A DNA stretch of 64,000 bases from Citrobacter sp. R56 (GTDB lineage: Bacteria > Pseudomonadota > Gammaproteobacteria > Enterobacterales > Enterobacteriaceae). The translations under genes and the position numbers were made by a program. Below, piece by piece: positions 1 through 11,533 of this stretch; within the stretch, counting starts at the first letter, position 1; each line of letters begins with the position of its first letter. The notes beneath the pieces were generated by a model. The model was given only the letters and a program-made list of their open reading frames with translations. It was not told the DNA's origin and searched no databases. The stretch is from positions 1,984,001-2,048,000 of the forward strand of contig NZ_CP069159.1 of assembly GCF_016811995.1 (NCBI RefSeq). Reading direction: 5' to 3'.

Positions 1-1
1 C

Positions 2-1458
<1,457 letters not shown>

Positions 1459-1486
1459 CTGCGGTACACAGAAACAAGGAGCGGCG

Positions 1487-2398
1487 ATGTATTACGGGTT
1501 TGACATTGGCGGGACCAAAATTGCGTTAGGCGTGTTTGATAACAAACGGCATTTGCAGTGGGAAAAGCGTGTGCCAACCCCTCGCGACAGCTATGTGGCT
1601 TTTCTGGATGCCGTGTGTGATTTGGTCGCTGAGGCCGATGCGCGATTTGGCGTTAAAGGCAGCGTCGGCATCGGTATTCCCGGTATGCCTGAGACGGCGG
1701 ACGGTACGTTGTACGCCGCCAATGTGCCTGCCGCCAGCGGCAAACCTCTACGTGCCGACCTCAGCGCTCGCCTGGATCGTGATGTTCGCCTGGATAACGA
1801 CGCCAACTGTTTTGCCCTCTCCGAAGCCTGGGACGATGAGTTTACGCAGTATCCGCTGGTGATGGGGCTGATCCTCGGCACCGGTGTCGGTGGCGGTCTG
1901 GTTATCAATGGAAAATCGATCGCCGGACACAGCTACATTACCGGTGAATTTGGTCATATCCGCTTACCGGTGGATGCACTCACGCTGATGGGTTTTGACT
2001 TCCCATTACGCCGCTGTGGTTGTGGGCAACTGGGCTGTATCGAAAACTATCTTTCCGGCCGTGGATTTGCATGGCTGTATCAGCATTACTATCATCAACC
2101 TTTGCAGGCTCCTGAAATCATTGCGCTGTGGGAGCAGGGTGATGTTCAGGCGCGAGCCCACGTTGAACGCTATCTGGATTTATTAGCGGTCTGTCTGGGC
2201 AATATCCTGACTATTGTCGATCCCGACCTGGTCGTGATCGGCGGCGGTTTATCGAATTTCACAGCGATAACAACGCAGTTGGCGGACCGATTGCCACAAC
2301 ATCTCTTGCCCGTCGCCCGGGTGCCGCGTATTGAACGAGCACGACATGGGGATGCGGGTGGAATGCGCGGCGCCGCCTTCTTACATCTTACCGACTAA
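1487..2398 (+). CDS. nagK: NagK, N-acetyl-D-glucosamine kinase (ROK family)
   Basis: The product has 303 residues, the E. coli length. The N-terminal DIGGTKI phosphate-binding loop (residues 6-12), the GxGxGGG segment ([11 protein letters not shown]) and the ROK zinc/signature motif [18 protein letters not shown] are all present. It phosphorylates cytoplasmic GlcNAc released during murein recycling, feeding GlcNAc-6-P into amino-sugar metabolism. A good ribosome site (AAGGAGCGGCG) lies just before the ATG. It follows lolE by 28 bp and precedes cobB by 15 bp, so the genes are probably cotranscribed. Confidence 0.95.
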   Translation: MYYGFDIGGTKIALGVFDNKRHLQWEKRVPTPRDSYVAFLDAVCDLVAEADARFGVKGSVGIGIPGMPETADGTLYAANVPAASGKPLRADLSARLDRDVRLDNDANCFALSEAWDDEFTQYPLVMGLILGTGVGGGLVINGKSIAGHSYITGEFGHIRLPVDALTLMGFDFPLRRCGCGQLGCIENYLSGRGFAWLYQHYYHQPLQAPEIIALWEQGDVQARAHVERYLDLLAVCLGNILTIVDPDLVVIGGGLSNFTAITTQLADRLPQHLLPVARVPRIERARHGDAGGMRGAAFLHLTD

Positions 2399-2413
2399 TC
2401 AAAAGAGGTTGTT

Positions 2414-3235
2414 ATGCAGTCGCGTCGGGGTCATCGATTAAGTCGTTTTCGTAAAAACAAACGCCATTTACGCGAACGTCTGCGTCAACGGATCTTTTTC
2501 AGAGACAGAGTGGTGCCGGAAATGATGGAAAAACCAAGAGTATTAGTACTTACAGGGGCAGGGATCTCAGCAGAATCCGGCATTCGTACGTTTCGTGCCG
2601 CCGATGGTCTCTGGGAAGAGCATCGCGTGGAAGATGTGGCGACCCCGGAAGGATTTGCGCGCAACCCTACACTGGTCCAGTCATTTTATAACGCGCGTCG
2701 ACAGCAACTGCAGCAACCCGAAATTCAGCCGAATGCGGCACATATTGCACTGGCAAAACTGGAAGAAGCCCTCGGTGAGAACTTCTTACTGGTGACGCAG
2801 AATATCGACAATCTTCATGAGCGTGCGGGCAGCGAGAATATTATCCACATGCATGGTGAGTTGTTGAAGGTGCGCTGTTCCCAGAGCGGGCAGATCCTGG
2901 AGTGGGCAGGCGATGTCACCCCCGACGATAAGTGTCACTGTTGCCAGTTCCCGGCGCCGTTGCGCCCGCATGTGGTGTGGTTTGGCGAAATGCCGCTGGG
3001 AATGGATGACATCTACATGGCGCTGGCAATGGCGGATATTTTTATCGCGATTGGCACCTCGGGGCATGTTTATCCGGCGGCGGGTTTTGTCCATGAAGCG
3101 CGACTGCACGGCGCACATACGATCGAACTGAACCTTGAACCGAGCCAGGTCGGCAGTGAATTTGAAGAGAAGTATTACGGCCCTGCGAGTCAGGTGGTGC
3201 CGGAGTTTGTCGAGAAGTTGTTGAAAGGATTGTAA
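2414..3235 (+). CDS. cobB: CobB, NAD-dependent sirtuin deacylase
   Basis: The product has 273 residues when read from the long-form start, which follows a good ribosome site (AAAAGAGG). An internal ATG at 2528 (MEKPRVLVL...) would give the shorter isoform known in E. coli and Salmonella. Sirtuin motifs are clear: [13 protein letters not shown] for NAD binding, [11 protein letters not shown], the catalytic histidine in HMHGE, four zinc cysteines (C of VRCSQ and CHCC), and [12 protein letters not shown]. The extra N-terminus is basic and arginine-rich. The enzyme removes acetyl and succinyl groups from lysines, including on acetyl-CoA synthetase. The C-terminus stops at KLLKGL, a few residues short of the E. 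coli form as I remember it. Confidence 0.95.
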   Translation: MQSRRGHRLSRFRKNKRHLRERLRQRIFFRDRVVPEMMEKPRVLVLTGAGISAESGIRTFRAADGLWEEHRVEDVATPEGFARNPTLVQSFYNARRQQLQQPEIQPNAAHIALAKLEEALGENFLLVTQNIDNLHERAGSENIIHMHGELLKVRCSQSGQILEWAGDVTPDDKCHCCQFPAPLRPHVVWFGEMPLGMDDIYMALAMADIFIAIGTSGHVYPAAGFVHEARLHGAHTIELNLEPSQVGSEFEEKYYGPASQVVPEFVEKLLKGL

Positions 3236-3240
3236 AGTGA

Positions 3241-3272
3241 AAGGCCCGGTTCGCACTGCGACACCGGGCCTT
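3241..3272. terminator. Bidirectional terminator between cobB and potD
   Basis: A perfect 10-bp inverted repeat AAGGCCCGGT / ACCGGGCCTT with a 12-base loop lies between the convergent cobB and potD genes. It starts 5 bp after the cobB stop. The run of T after the stem is poor, so strength is uncertain, but the position fits a shared terminator. Confidence 0.7.
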
Positions 3273-3281
3273 CCTGCTGAA

Positions 3282-4328
3282 TTAGCGTCCTGCTTTCAGC
3301 TTCTGGTAATACTCTTCATAAATGGCGCTGGCCGCACCGACATCATTCTGCCATTCCCCTTTTTTGATGGTTTCTGCATCAGGGTACAGCGATTTGTCGT
3401 TGGCGACGTCCGGGCTTAACAGTTTACGGGCCGCCAGGTTAGGCGTCGGGTAACCGATGGTTTCCGCCACTTGTTTCGCGACATCCGGGCGCAGCAGGAA
3501 GTTAATCAGTTTCAACGCGCCTTCTTTGTTTTTGGCGTTTGCCGGAATCGACAGGCTGTCCATCCAGAAGATCCCGCCTTCTTTCGGCCAGACCACTTCC
3601 AGCGGCGTACCGGCCTGACGCGCAACCCAGGCTGAACCGTTCCACACCATTCCCAGATTCACTTCGCCTTCCATATACGGGTTAGCCGGGTTGTCAGAGT
3701 TAAACGCCGCCACGTTGGGCATCAGCTTTTTCAGCTCGTTGTAGGCCGCTTCAATCTCTTTCGGATCGGTTGTGTTACCTGAATAACCCAGTTTACGCAG
3801 CGCCACCTGGAACACTTCACGCGCATCATCCGTCAGCAACAGACTGCCTTTGTACTCCGGCTTCCACAGGTCGGCCCAGCTGGTGACGGTTTTCGGATCG
3901 ATGGTCTCACTGTTGACGCCAATCGCCGTGGCACCCCAAATGTAAGGGATAGAGTAGTCGTTGTTCGGGTCAAACGGCTTGTTGAGCATCTCAGGGTCGA
4001 GATTGTTGAAGTTGGTTAACGCCGACTTGTCGATCTTCTGGATCATGCCCTCTTTGCGCATTTTGTCGACGTAGTAGGTGGAAGGAACCACCAGGTCGTA
4101 GGCACCGTCTTTGTACGTTTTGAGCTTGGCGTACATGGTCTCATTCGACTCGTAGGTCGAATAGATAACCTTAATACCGGTCTCTTTGGTGAACTGCTCA
4201 AGCAGTCCTGGCGGAACATACTCGGTCCAGTTGTAGAAATAGAGTGTGTTGTTATCTTTGGCGTGAGCTGCGCTCATACCCAGTGCCAGAGCACCCGCGG
4301 CAAGCAGGTGGCGTGACCATTTGTTCAT
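3282..4328 (-). CDS. potD: PotD, periplasmic spermidine/putrescine-binding protein
   Basis: The 348-residue product matches the family length. It has a signal peptide (residues 1-23, ending GMSAAHA) and then NTLYFYNWTEYVPPGLL, the polyamine-binding-protein start. It binds spermidine preferentially and delivers it to the PotBC channel. It lies 24 bp downstream of potC on the same strand and is probably cotranscribed with it. In this window potCD is separated from potAB by two unrelated genes. Confidence 0.97.
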   Translation of the reverse strand: MNKWSRHLLAAGALALGMSAAHAKDNNTLYFYNWTEYVPPGLLEQFTKETGIKVIYSTYESNETMYAKLKTYKDGAYDLVVPSTYYVDKMRKEGMIQKIDKSALTNFNNLDPEMLNKPFDPNNDYSIPYIWGATAIGVNSETIDPKTVTSWADLWKPEYKGSLLLTDDAREVFQVALRKLGYSGNTTDPKEIEAAYNELKKLMPNVAAFNSDNPANPYMEGEVNLGMVWNGSAWVARQAGTPLEVVWPKEGGIFWMDSLSIPANAKNKEGALKLINFLLRPDVAKQVAETIGYPTPNLAARKLLSPDVANDKSLYPDAETIKKGEWQNDVGAASAIYEEYYQKLKAGR

Positions 4329-4352
4329 TTAACGTCCCCTGAATTACGAGCC

Positions 4353-5132
4353 TTAACGGCCCTTCGTTTTATCACGAGCAATAAGCTGGCTGGCAATAAC
4401 CATCACCAGCGACAGTACTAACAATATTGTTGCCAGCGCATTCACCTCGGGTGATACGCCCACTTTCACCATCGAATAGATCTTCAACGGTAAAATTTCA
4501 TAGCCAGGTCCGGTGACAAATGACGACACCACTACGTCATCCATCGACAAGGTAAAACTCAGTAACCAACCCGCCGCCACAGCGGGCATGGCCAACGGTA
4601 AAATGATCTTGCGCAGAATAGTGACTTCGCTGGCGCCCAGATCTTTTGCGGCTTCCAGCATCCGTACATCAAAGCCTTTCAGACGTGAATAGACGGTCAC
4701 GACGACAAATGGCAGACAGAACGTGATGTGGGAAAAGAGCAGCGACCAGAACCCCAGTTGAATGCCAAGCAGCATAAACAGCACCAGCAGGGAGATGGCC
4801 ATGACGATGTCCGGTGACATCATGACGACAAACAGCATGCCGCTGACGAAAGGTTTGCCGCGAAAGCGGTAGCGATACAGTGCGACGGCGGTGAGCGAAC
4901 CAATGAGCGTGGCAAAGGTTGCCGAGACAACGGCCATCGTGAGTGAATGCTGTGCAGCCTGGAGCAGACTGTCATTGTTGAGCAATAAGCTGTACCAGTT
5001 AGTGGTAAACCCTTGCCAGTTGATGCCAAAGCGCGAGCTGTTAAAGGAGTTCACAATCAAGATGATGATTGGAATATACAGATAAGCATAAATGGTGGTC
5101 ATAAAACCACCGCGAAGCAGTCTACCGATCAT
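4353..5132 (-). CDS. potC: PotC, spermidine/putrescine ABC permease
   Basis: The 259-residue product has six predicted membrane segments and the inner-membrane permease EAA loop (MLEAAKDLGASEVTILRKI) that contacts the ATPase PotA. The C-terminus ends DKTKGR, a few residues shorter than E. coli. The start at 5132 is supported by an unusually strong ribosome site (AAGGAGGTG, 7 bases upstream). In E. coli potC is tightly coupled to potB. Here potB is 1.67 kb away, past two genes and two terminators, so potCD must have its own promoter. Upstream is a tandem 11-bp repeat (GGAGATATTTT, about 5203-5225). Confidence 0.96.
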   Translation of the reverse strand: MIGRLLRGGFMTTIYAYLYIPIIILIVNSFNSSRFGINWQGFTTNWYSLLLNNDSLLQAAQHSLTMAVVSATFATLIGSLTAVALYRYRFRGKPFVSGMLFVVMMSPDIVMAISLLVLFMLLGIQLGFWSLLFSHITFCLPFVVVTVYSRLKGFDVRMLEAAKDLGASEVTILRKIILPLAMPAVAAGWLLSFTLSMDDVVVSSFVTGPGYEILPLKIYSMVKVGVSPEVNALATILLVLSLVMVIASQLIARDKTKGR

Positions 5133-5243
5133 TCGAGATCCACCTCCTTGCGTTGCAGAAGGGACAGTTTCAGAGTATTGAAATTATTCAATTTTTCCTT
5201 TATCTCCAAAATATCTCCAAAACTCGTTGATTAAATAGCGCGC

Positions 5244-5273
5244 AAAAAAACGCGGCCATCACATGAGGCCGCG
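5244..5273 (-). terminator. Intrinsic terminator downstream of the 5368-5772 gene
   Basis: Read on the minus strand, a GC-rich stem CGCGGCC / GGCCGCG with a 9-base loop is followed by a run of seven T. It lies between the small exported-protein gene and potC, so it isolates potC from upstream transcription. Confidence 0.8.
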
Positions 5274-5367
5274 CATTTTACAACAATTTTCCTGGCTATC
5301 GGGAAAAAATGGCTGATTTAATGACGGGCGTTATACGTTTTGCCCACCAATACAGCCGGATGGAGGA

Positions 5368-5772
5368 TTACTGTACGATGACCCCCATCACCATCCCGTT
5401 ACTCTGGTTCATATCAAATTTGGCGGTAAAGCCGGATTTGCGCCACTGGGTGCGTTCTTCGTTTTGCGATTGCCATCCCTGGGACTCCATATAATCGACC
5501 GCTTCCCCCTGATACTTTCCGGCAATGTGGCGATCAATTGTACGGGCGATGTCAGCCGCGGCGTCAGGGTCTGCCTGGTGGTGGCGGTTCGCTTGTGCGG
5601 CATTCTGTTGCTTAGAATGATGAGGGTTGCATGTTCCGTTTGTTTCACTAACCTGTGTACAACCCGAACTTTCCAGCTGTGCCCGATAAGACTCACTGAT
5701 AGCAAAAGCACTATGAAAATAGAGTCCGCCGAACACCATAATGAGTGCTGCTGTAATATTTTTACTTTTCAT
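5368..5772 (-). CDS. Small exported protein with GCTQV...NGTC motif, between potC and potB
   Basis: I do not recognise this family. Start chosen at 5772 (134 residues) because GAGAG lies 8 bases upstream and a signal peptide (MKSKNITAALIMVFGGLYFHSAFA) begins there. An in-frame ATG ten codons earlier has no such support. The mature part begins with a short motif LESSGCTQVSETNGTC, then a histidine/glutamine-rich linker, then a C-terminal region with WQ...W residues. The neighbouring lipoprotein gene encodes the same GCTQV...NGTC motif, so the two are probably paralogues. The two cysteines may form a disulfide in the periplasm. The gene has its own terminator and interrupts the potABCD operon. 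Function unknown. Confidence 0.75.
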   Translation of the reverse strand: MKSKNITAALIMVFGGLYFHSAFAISESYRAQLESSGCTQVSETNGTCNPHHSKQQNAAQANRHHQADPDAAADIARTIDRHIAGKYQGEAVDYMESQGWQSQNEERTQWRKSGFTAKFDMNQSNGMVMGVIVQ

Positions 5773-6009
5773 ATTTTTAACTCTCAATTTTTTACCTGCC
5801 AAAATAAAAATAACATCAGAGTTATTCGTTTTCGGCAGTGCTAATATTTGTATCGCTCAGCAAAATATTATGCCGGGATTTTTATTACATACGACTTACA
5901 CAAATAACACGCTGACTGGCAAGGAGATAAAAGGATAATGCAGGCAGGGGTTTTTCCTGCAAGCTCAGTATTTTATTTCCTGTGAGAGGGTGAACCTCGT
6001 TTAACGCTA

Positions 6010-6297
6010 TTAATACCAGCAGCGGGAACCATTATCGGCCTGGCTTGCATCGGGAATGTCTGCGCATGCAGGTAGTGTGATGCCATCGCGGGTAATCATG
6101 TTTTTATCCTGATGGTGATGTTTGTGGTGGCGCTGCGGGTTATTACCACAGGTTCCATTGGCATCTTCTACCTGCGTACAGCCTTGCTGTTCAAGGTTTT
6201 TGGCATATGCATCGTGGCCTTGTGGCGGTGCAATAACACACCCGGATAACAAGACCGACAAACTACCGATGGCTAACAACATTGATACTTTATTCAT
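6010..6297 (-). CDS. Small lipoprotein with GCTQV...NGTC motif, between potC and potB
   Basis: The product has 95 residues and is not recognised. A lipobox LLSGC (cysteine at residue 20) follows a hydrophobic signal, so the mature protein should be lipid-anchored. After it come LEQQGCTQVEDANGTC, a histidine-rich stretch (HHKHHHQ) and two more cysteines near the end. The LE..GCTQV..NGTC motif is shared with the gene 237 bp downstream, pointing to duplication. The His-rich stretch could bind metal, but this is inference only. A GAGAG ribosome site precedes the ATG. The gene is in the split pot locus. Confidence 0.75.
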   Translation of the reverse strand: MNKVSMLLAIGSLSVLLSGCVIAPPQGHDAYAKNLEQQGCTQVEDANGTCGNNPQRHHKHHHQDKNMITRDGITLPACADIPDASQADNGSRCWY

Positions 6298-6309
6298 TAT
6301 TTTACTCTC

Positions 6310-6740
6310 AGGTTATATGACTCAGAAAACTATCTCCTTCCTGTGTTTTTTACGCAGTGGTTGTACTTGCATCCCTATGCAAAGATAGCTTTATGAGTGG
6401 TCTGATGAGATTATTCTATTAAAGTTGTCGGTTGTTCAACAAATAAATATAGCATTATATGTTTTTTTAAATTCTTGTTTTACCACGTCATTATTCCCAT
6501 GACAGTTATTGTGTTATCGGCTTGTTTTAAGGATATTGGTTTTTGGTATGCAGCAGTTAATTTTTACTGTTAATTAATTGAGAGGCGGTTTTAATAATTA
6601 TCTGGGAATTGTCTTATGTCGAAAGAGGTATTATCCAGCGACTGTGTATCGTATTGCTTAAAACTTTCAGATGAAACCTGTGAGATAGATAAAATAGTGA
6701 ACGGCAAGTCAGTGTGGAAATAGAAGGCGAGTGAACAATA
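6310..6740. other. Gene-free AT-rich spacer upstream of the small lipoprotein gene
   Basis: About 430 bp between the lipoprotein gene and the potB terminator. It is AT-rich and should hold the promoter of the lipoprotein gene on the minus strand. I see no convincing open frame, repeat or RNA gene in it. Confidence 0.4.
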
Positions 6741-6743
6741 AAA

Positions 6744-6772
6744 AAACCGGCGACCTTACGGTGCCGGTTTTT
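6744..6772. terminator. Terminator downstream of potB
   Basis: Stem AAACCGGC / GCCGGTTT with T-runs on both sides, so it can work in both directions. It lies 30 bp after the potB stop and ends the potAB unit before the inserted genes. Confidence 0.8.
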
Positions 6773-6801
6773 GCCATCATCAATGCAATGAACGTGGCGG
6801 T

Positions 6802-7665
6802 TTAATCGCTGAGTTCGCTTGCTTTTCTGTTCAGCAGACGCGATGCACGCCAGTAAACCAGCAGCATCAGCCCCATCACAATGGTCAGCGTAATGCTGGT
6901 GGCGGCGCCAAACGGCCAGTCGCGAATGTTCAGAAACTGCACCTTAATGACGTTACCAATCAGCAGGTTTTTGGCGCCCCCCATCAGGTCTGAGACATAG
7001 AACAGTCCCATCGCGGGTAACATCACCAGCAGACAGCCCGCGATAATCCCCGGCATGGTCAGTGGAAGGATAATGCGGATAAAGGTCTGCAACTTGTTGG
7101 CACCCAAATCACGCGCCGCTTCTAACAGCGGCTTATCCAGCTTTTCAATGCTGGAGTAGAGCGGCATCACCATAAACGGCAACAGGATATAGACCAGACC
7201 AATAATGACGGCGCTGGGGGTAAACATGATGCGAATCGGCGTATCGATAACGCCCAGCCAGAGCAGGAACTCGTTGAGATAGCCTTTGGTGCTAAGAAAA
7301 ATTTTCAGCCCGTAGATGCGGATCAGTGAGTTAGTCCAGAACGGGACGATCAGCAAGAACAGCAATAGCGGACGAACTTTTTCCGGCAATTTTGCCAGAA
7401 ACCAGGCGAATGGATAACCGAGAACCAGACAGGCGAGGGTGGCAATCAACGCCATATTGAGCGAGTGCAGCAGCACCTCAAAATAGAGCGGATCGAGCAG
7501 ACGCGCGTAGTTATCCAGCGTAAAGACCATTTTGACGAAATTAGCGTCATCGCGGGTCAAAAAACTGGTACCAATGATCATCAGGTTGGGCAAAAAGACA
7601 AACAACACAAGCCAACCGACGATGGTGACAATCACCACATTCTGGAACTTACTCGTGTTCTTCAT
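6802..7665 (-). CDS. potB: PotB, spermidine/putrescine ABC permease
   Basis: The 287-residue product has six predicted membrane segments and the EAA loop ([19 protein letters not shown]). It forms the inner-membrane channel with PotC. The start at 7665 (MKNTSKFQN...) lies inside the 3' end of potA, a 17-bp overlap typical of translational coupling. A shorter annotated start ([12 protein letters not shown]) is used in some E. coli records. A terminator follows directly, so potA-potB is now a two-gene unit separate from potC-potD. Confidence 0.96.
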   Translation of the reverse strand: MKNTSKFQNVVIVTIVGWLVLFVFLPNLMIIGTSFLTRDDANFVKMVFTLDNYARLLDPLYFEVLLHSLNMALIATLACLVLGYPFAWFLAKLPEKVRPLLLFLLIVPFWTNSLIRIYGLKIFLSTKGYLNEFLLWLGVIDTPIRIMFTPSAVIIGLVYILLPFMVMPLYSSIEKLDKPLLEAARDLGANKLQTFIRIILPLTMPGIIAGCLLVMLPAMGLFYVSDLMGGAKNLLIGNVIKVQFLNIRDWPFGAATSITLTIVMGLMLLVYWRASRLLNRKASELSD

Positions 7666-8785
7666 CAGCCAGTACGACCTCCCAGCTTTCTACCCAATTG
7701 ATGGCCATTTTTTGGTCGAGCGAGTGATCAAAATCGGGATCGTCTTCATTGAAGAATTCGCTCACCATTACCATTTTGCCGTTTTCCAGCTCGACGACCG
7801 ATTCCAGCGTCATCCCTTTGTAGTTGCGCTCGCGAACGTAACCAATAAGGCCTTCAATGTGGTTGTCGTCATTGATTTCATCAACGCGCAGGTCTTCCGG
7901 GCGCAGCAAGACATGTAACATTTGCCCTGGGACAACCGCAAAATTGACGTAAATGTTGCATTCACGACCTTCCACATTCGCACGAACGCGTTGCTCGTCA
8001 AGACGCTCGATCACGGTGGCGTTAAACATATTGATCTCGCCGATGAAACCGGCCACGAAGAGGTTTTTCGGTTCTTCGTAGATCTCGCGCGGGGTGCCGT
8101 CCTGTTCAATAACGCCGTCGCGCATCACCACGATACGGTCAGACATGGTCAACGCTTCTTCTTGATCGTGGGTAACGAACACAAAAGTGATGCCGAGTTT
8201 ACGCTGCAACGCTTTCAGTTCGTTCTGCATCTGCTTGCGCAACTTGTAATCCAGCGCTGACAGCGATTCGTCCAGCAGAAGCAAGCGCGGTTTGTTCACC
8301 ACGGCACGGGCGATCGCCACGCGTTGTTGTTGTCCGCCGGAGAGTTGATGGGGTTTACGCTGGGCAAATTCTTCGAGTTGCACCATGCGCAGTGCGTCGG
8401 TAACGCGGGGCGTGATTTCGGCGGCGGGGGTTTTTTGCATGCGTAACCCGAAAGCCACATTTTCAAACACCGTCATGTGAGGGAATAGCGCATAACTTTG
8501 GAATACCGTATTCACATAACGGTTTTCTGCCGGAACATCGGTGATGTCCTGGTTATCCAGCATGATATGGCCGGAGTCCACATTTTCCAGACCGGCAATC
8601 AGGCGTAGAACGGTTGTTTTACCGCAGCCAGAGGGGCCAAGCAGCGTGAGAAATTCACCATTATTAATGGTCAAATTCAGGTTAGAAATGACCTCTTTGC
8701 CATCAAAACTTTTGCGAATTCCCGCCAATTGCACCAGCGGTGAAAGCGAACGCGGTTGTTTATTCAATTTTTTACTCTGTCCCAT
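7649..8785 (-). CDS. potA: PotA, polyamine-transport ABC ATPase
   Basis: The 378-residue product from the ATG at 8785 matches the family length. The open frame runs 34 codons further upstream without homology. ABC motifs are complete: Walker [11 protein letters not shown]-loop, signature [14 protein letters not shown], Walker [13 protein letters not shown], and switch histidine [14 protein letters not shown]-like regulatory domain follows. It energises spermidine and putrescine uptake through PotBC-PotD and is inhibited by spermidine in E. coli. It is first in the operon and diverges from pepT. Confidence 0.96.
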   Translation of the reverse strand: MGQSKKLNKQPRSLSPLVQLAGIRKSFDGKEVISNLNLTINNGEFLTLLGPSGCGKTTVLRLIAGLENVDSGHIMLDNQDITDVPAENRYVNTVFQSYALFPHMTVFENVAFGLRMQKTPAAEITPRVTDALRMVQLEEFAQRKPHQLSGGQQQRVAIARAVVNKPRLLLLDESLSALDYKLRKQMQNELKALQRKLGITFVFVTHDQEEALTMSDRIVVMRDGVIEQDGTPREIYEEPKNLFVAGFIGEINMFNATVIERLDEQRVRANVEGRECNIYVNFAVVPGQMLHVLLRPEDLRVDEINDDNHIEGLIGYVRERNYKGMTLESVVELENGKMVMVSEFFNEDDPDFDHSLDQKMAINWVESWEVVLADEEHE

Positions 8786-9034
8786 GTAGACGCAACGGAT
8801 GGCTGACCGATGCGGGGTTTGTGGTTGACCACCTTGGTGACTCTTAATGAGGGCGGTTATTCTACGGCAAACCACTGAAATCGCCAATCCTTGTTGCGAA
8901 TTGCGGGGTTAGCTTTATATTCAGGAAGGGCTACGGATCGAAATATTCTCGTTTAGGGGATAAAAGTGACCTGACGCAATATTTGTCTTTTCTTGCTTAT
9001 TGATAATGTTGTCACAAAAAGTGAGGGTGACTGC

Positions 9035-10261
9035 ATGGATAAACTACTTGAGCGTTTTTTGCACTATGTGTCGTTGGATACCCAGTCAAAGCCGGGTGTA
9101 CGACAAGTTCCCAGCACCGAGGGACAGTGGAAGCTATTACAGTTACTCAAACAACAGCTCGAAGAGATGGGGCTGGTTGACGTTACGTTAAGTGACAAAG
9201 GGACCGTGATGGCGACGTTGCCAGCCAATGTCCCTGGTGATATTCCTGCCATCGGTTTTATTTCCCATGTGGATACCTCACCGGATTTCAGTGGTAAAAA
9301 CGTGAATCCGCAAATTGTGGAAAACTATCGCGGTGGCGATATTGCGTTGGGCATTGGTGATGAAGTGCTATCGCCGGTGATGTTCCCGGTTTTGCATCAA
9401 TTGCTGGGGCAAACGCTGATCACCACTGACGGTAAAACGCTGCTCGGCGCGGATGACAAAGCGGGTGTGGCAGAAATCATGACCGCGCTGGCGGTACTGA
9501 AACACAAAGCGATTCCGCACGGCGATATTCGCGTCGCCTTTACGCCAGATGAAGAGGTTGGCAAAGGGGCGAAACACTTCGATGTTGCCGCCTTTAATGC
9601 GCAATGGGCTTACACCGTTGATGGCGGCGGCGTTGGCGAGCTGGAGTTTGAGAACTTCAACGCCGCCTCCGTCAATATCAAAATCGTGGGTAACAATGTG
9701 CATCCGGGCACCGCAAAAGGGGTGATGGTGAATGCGCTGTCGCTGGCTGCGCGAATTCATGCGGAAGTTCCGGCGGATGAAAGCCCTGAAACCACAGACG
9801 GTTACGAAGGCTTCTACCATCTTGCCAGCATGAAAGGCACCGTCGATCGGGCCGATATGCACTACATTATTCGCGATTTTGACCGCAAGCAGTTTGAAGC
9901 GCGTAAGCGTAAAATCATGGATATTGCCAAGAAGGTCGGCAAAGGGCTGCATCCGGACTGCTACATTGAGCTGGTGATTGAAGACAGCTACTACAACATG
10001 CATGAAAAGGTTGTTGAGCATCCACACATTCTGAATATCGCTCAGCAGGCAATGCGTGATTGTGACATTGAGCCAGTAATGAAACCGATTCGCGGCGGTA
10101 CCGACGGGGCGCAGCTGTCGTTTATGGGATTACCGTGTCCGAACCTTTTCACCGGGGGTTACAACTATCATGGCAAGCATGAATTTGTGACGCTGGAAGG
10201 GATGGAAAAAGCGGTACAGGTGATTGTGCGTATTGCAGAACTGACGGCAAAGCAAAAGTAA
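9035..10261 (+). CDS. pepT: PepT, tripeptide aminopeptidase (M20 zinc peptidase)
   Basis: The product has 408 residues from the ATG at 9035, which follows GAGGGTGA. The frame extends 14 codons further upstream without family similarity. M20 metal ligands are visible in [50 protein letters not shown] and the terminal NYHGKHEF. It removes the N-terminal residue of tripeptides in the cytosol. It is divergent from potA and convergent with roxA. In Salmonella and E. coli pepT is induced anaerobically. I did not find a clean FNR site here. Confidence 0.96.
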   Translation: MDKLLERFLHYVSLDTQSKPGVRQVPSTEGQWKLLQLLKQQLEEMGLVDVTLSDKGTVMATLPANVPGDIPAIGFISHVDTSPDFSGKNVNPQIVENYRGGDIALGIGDEVLSPVMFPVLHQLLGQTLITTDGKTLLGADDKAGVAEIMTALAVLKHKAIPHGDIRVAFTPDEEVGKGAKHFDVAAFNAQWAYTVDGGGVGELEFENFNAASVNIKIVGNNVHPGTAKGVMVNALSLAARIHAEVPADESPETTDGYEGFYHLASMKGTVDRADMHYIIRDFDRKQFEARKRKIMDIAKKVGKGLHPDCYIELVIEDSYYNMHEKVVEHPHILNIAQQAMRDCDIEPVMKPIRGGTDGAQLSFMGLPCPNLFTGGYNYHGKHEFVTLEGMEKAVQVIVRIAELTAKQK

Positions 10262-10268
10262 TGGGTAT

Positions 10269-10313
10269 CGGTAGATGCCGGATAAGGTGTAAGCCACTAT
10301 CCGGCATCTACCG
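10269..10313. terminator. REP-like hairpin between pepT and roxA
   Basis: A perfect 15-bp inverted repeat CGGTAGATGCCGGAT / ATCCGGCATCTACCG with a 15-base loop fills the gap between convergent pepT and roxA. The GCCGGAT core is typical of enterobacterial REP elements. It probably serves both genes as transcript end and mRNA stabiliser. Confidence 0.75.
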
Positions 10314-10320
10314 TAATAAC

Positions 10321-11442
10321 TTATCCTTCGAAGAACCAGTACCCGCTGTTGACCAGCGCGGCCAGCATCGCAAGGAACGACGGATCGTCCAGCGCGTCCT
10401 CAAAGTTTTCGGCGGTCAGCACGATATGGCTGGCGAGCGCTTCCAGTGCCGGACGGTGCGGAGAGTCGATCTTTTCACCGTTTGCGTATATATCGTCACC
10501 AATGCGCAGTACACGCAACCCACCAAGACGAACCAGCACATCGCCTTGCTTCAGGGCGTCATAAATCTCATCGGGCTGATAGGGCGGCTCTGGCGGCGCG
10601 ATGTCCAGTTCGTGACGAGACTGAGAAATAAACTCACCAAACCACTGTTTGAAATGTTCCGGCTGATTGATTAACCCGAGCATCATTTCACGCAATTTAT
10701 CCATTTCCTGCGGCAGGATGTCGGCAGGATGATCGCGAGGCGGCATATCGGGGTCGCTGTAATACGTGCTGCCCAGTTCGCGCTGCAGAACATAATCGGC
10801 AAAACCGCTGATCAGCTCGCGAGTATTGGGCGCGCGGAACCCGACGGAGTAGTTCATGGCATTTTCCAGCGCATAACCCTCGTGTGGGAATCCCGGTGGA
10901 ATATACAGAATATCGCCAGGCTCCAGCTCTTCATCAATAATGGCGTCGAAAGGATCAACCTGTAACAGGTCGGGATGCGGGCAATGCTGCTTCAACTGCA
11001 GCTTTTCGCCCACCCGCCAGCGACGACGGCCCGTTCCCTGAATAATAAAGACATCATACTGATCCAGATGGGGGCCTACGCCGCCGCCGGGAACGGAAAA
11101 CGAGATCATCAGGTCGTCGATACGCCAGTCAGGCAACGCGCGGAAAGGGCGCATCAGCGCGGCAGTCGGTTCATGCCAGTGGTTCACGGCCTGCACCAGC
11201 AGTGACCAGTTGTTCTCACCGAGATGGTCGTAGCTTTCGAAGGGACCGTGGCTCACCTGCCATTTGCCATCCTGATGACTGACAAGACGGCTGTCGACTT
11301 CACTTTCCATTGCCAGTCCTGCCAGTTCGTCAGGAGAGAGCGGATCAATAAAGTTGGTGAACCCACGCTTCAACACCACCGGACGTTTTTGCCAGTGGCG
11401 TTCGAGAAACTCGGGCCAGTTGAGAGTTAATTGGTATTCCAT
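10321..11442 (-). CDS. roxA: RoxA (YcfD), ribosomal protein L16 arginine hydroxylase
   Basis: The product has 373 residues from the ATG at 11442, the E. coli length. The frame continues ten codons upstream. It is a JmjC-type 2-oxoglutarate/Fe(II) oxygenase: the iron triad is seen as HLDQYD and, about 60 residues later, HEGYALEN within a cupin core. A C-terminal winged-helix region follows. It hydroxylates an arginine of ribosomal protein L16. It lies directly downstream of phoPQ on the same strand, separated by about 90 bp. Confidence 0.94.
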   Translation of the reverse strand: MEYQLTLNWPEFLERHWQKRPVVLKRGFTNFIDPLSPDELAGLAMESEVDSRLVSHQDGKWQVSHGPFESYDHLGENNWSLLVQAVNHWHEPTAALMRPFRALPDWRIDDLMISFSVPGGGVGPHLDQYDVFIIQGTGRRRWRVGEKLQLKQHCPHPDLLQVDPFDAIIDEELEPGDILYIPPGFPHEGYALENAMNYSVGFRAPNTRELISGFADYVLQRELGSTYYSDPDMPPRDHPADILPQEMDKLREMMLGLINQPEHFKQWFGEFISQSRHELDIAPPEPPYQPDEIYDALKQGDVLVRLGGLRVLRIGDDIYANGEKIDSPHRPALEALASHIVLTAENFEDALDDPSFLAMLAALVNSGYWFFEG

Positions 11443-11533
11443 ATTGAGTATCCGCAGGCTGGTATCTGACACCGATTATAACGGATGCGTAACCCGATGC
11501 GGTGAACTATATACACAAATATTACATGCCGCG

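Noticed and set aside
8940..9034. FNR site upstream of pepT
   Set aside because: A TTGAT half-site is present (TTGATAATGTTGTC), but the second half is poor, so I did not call it.
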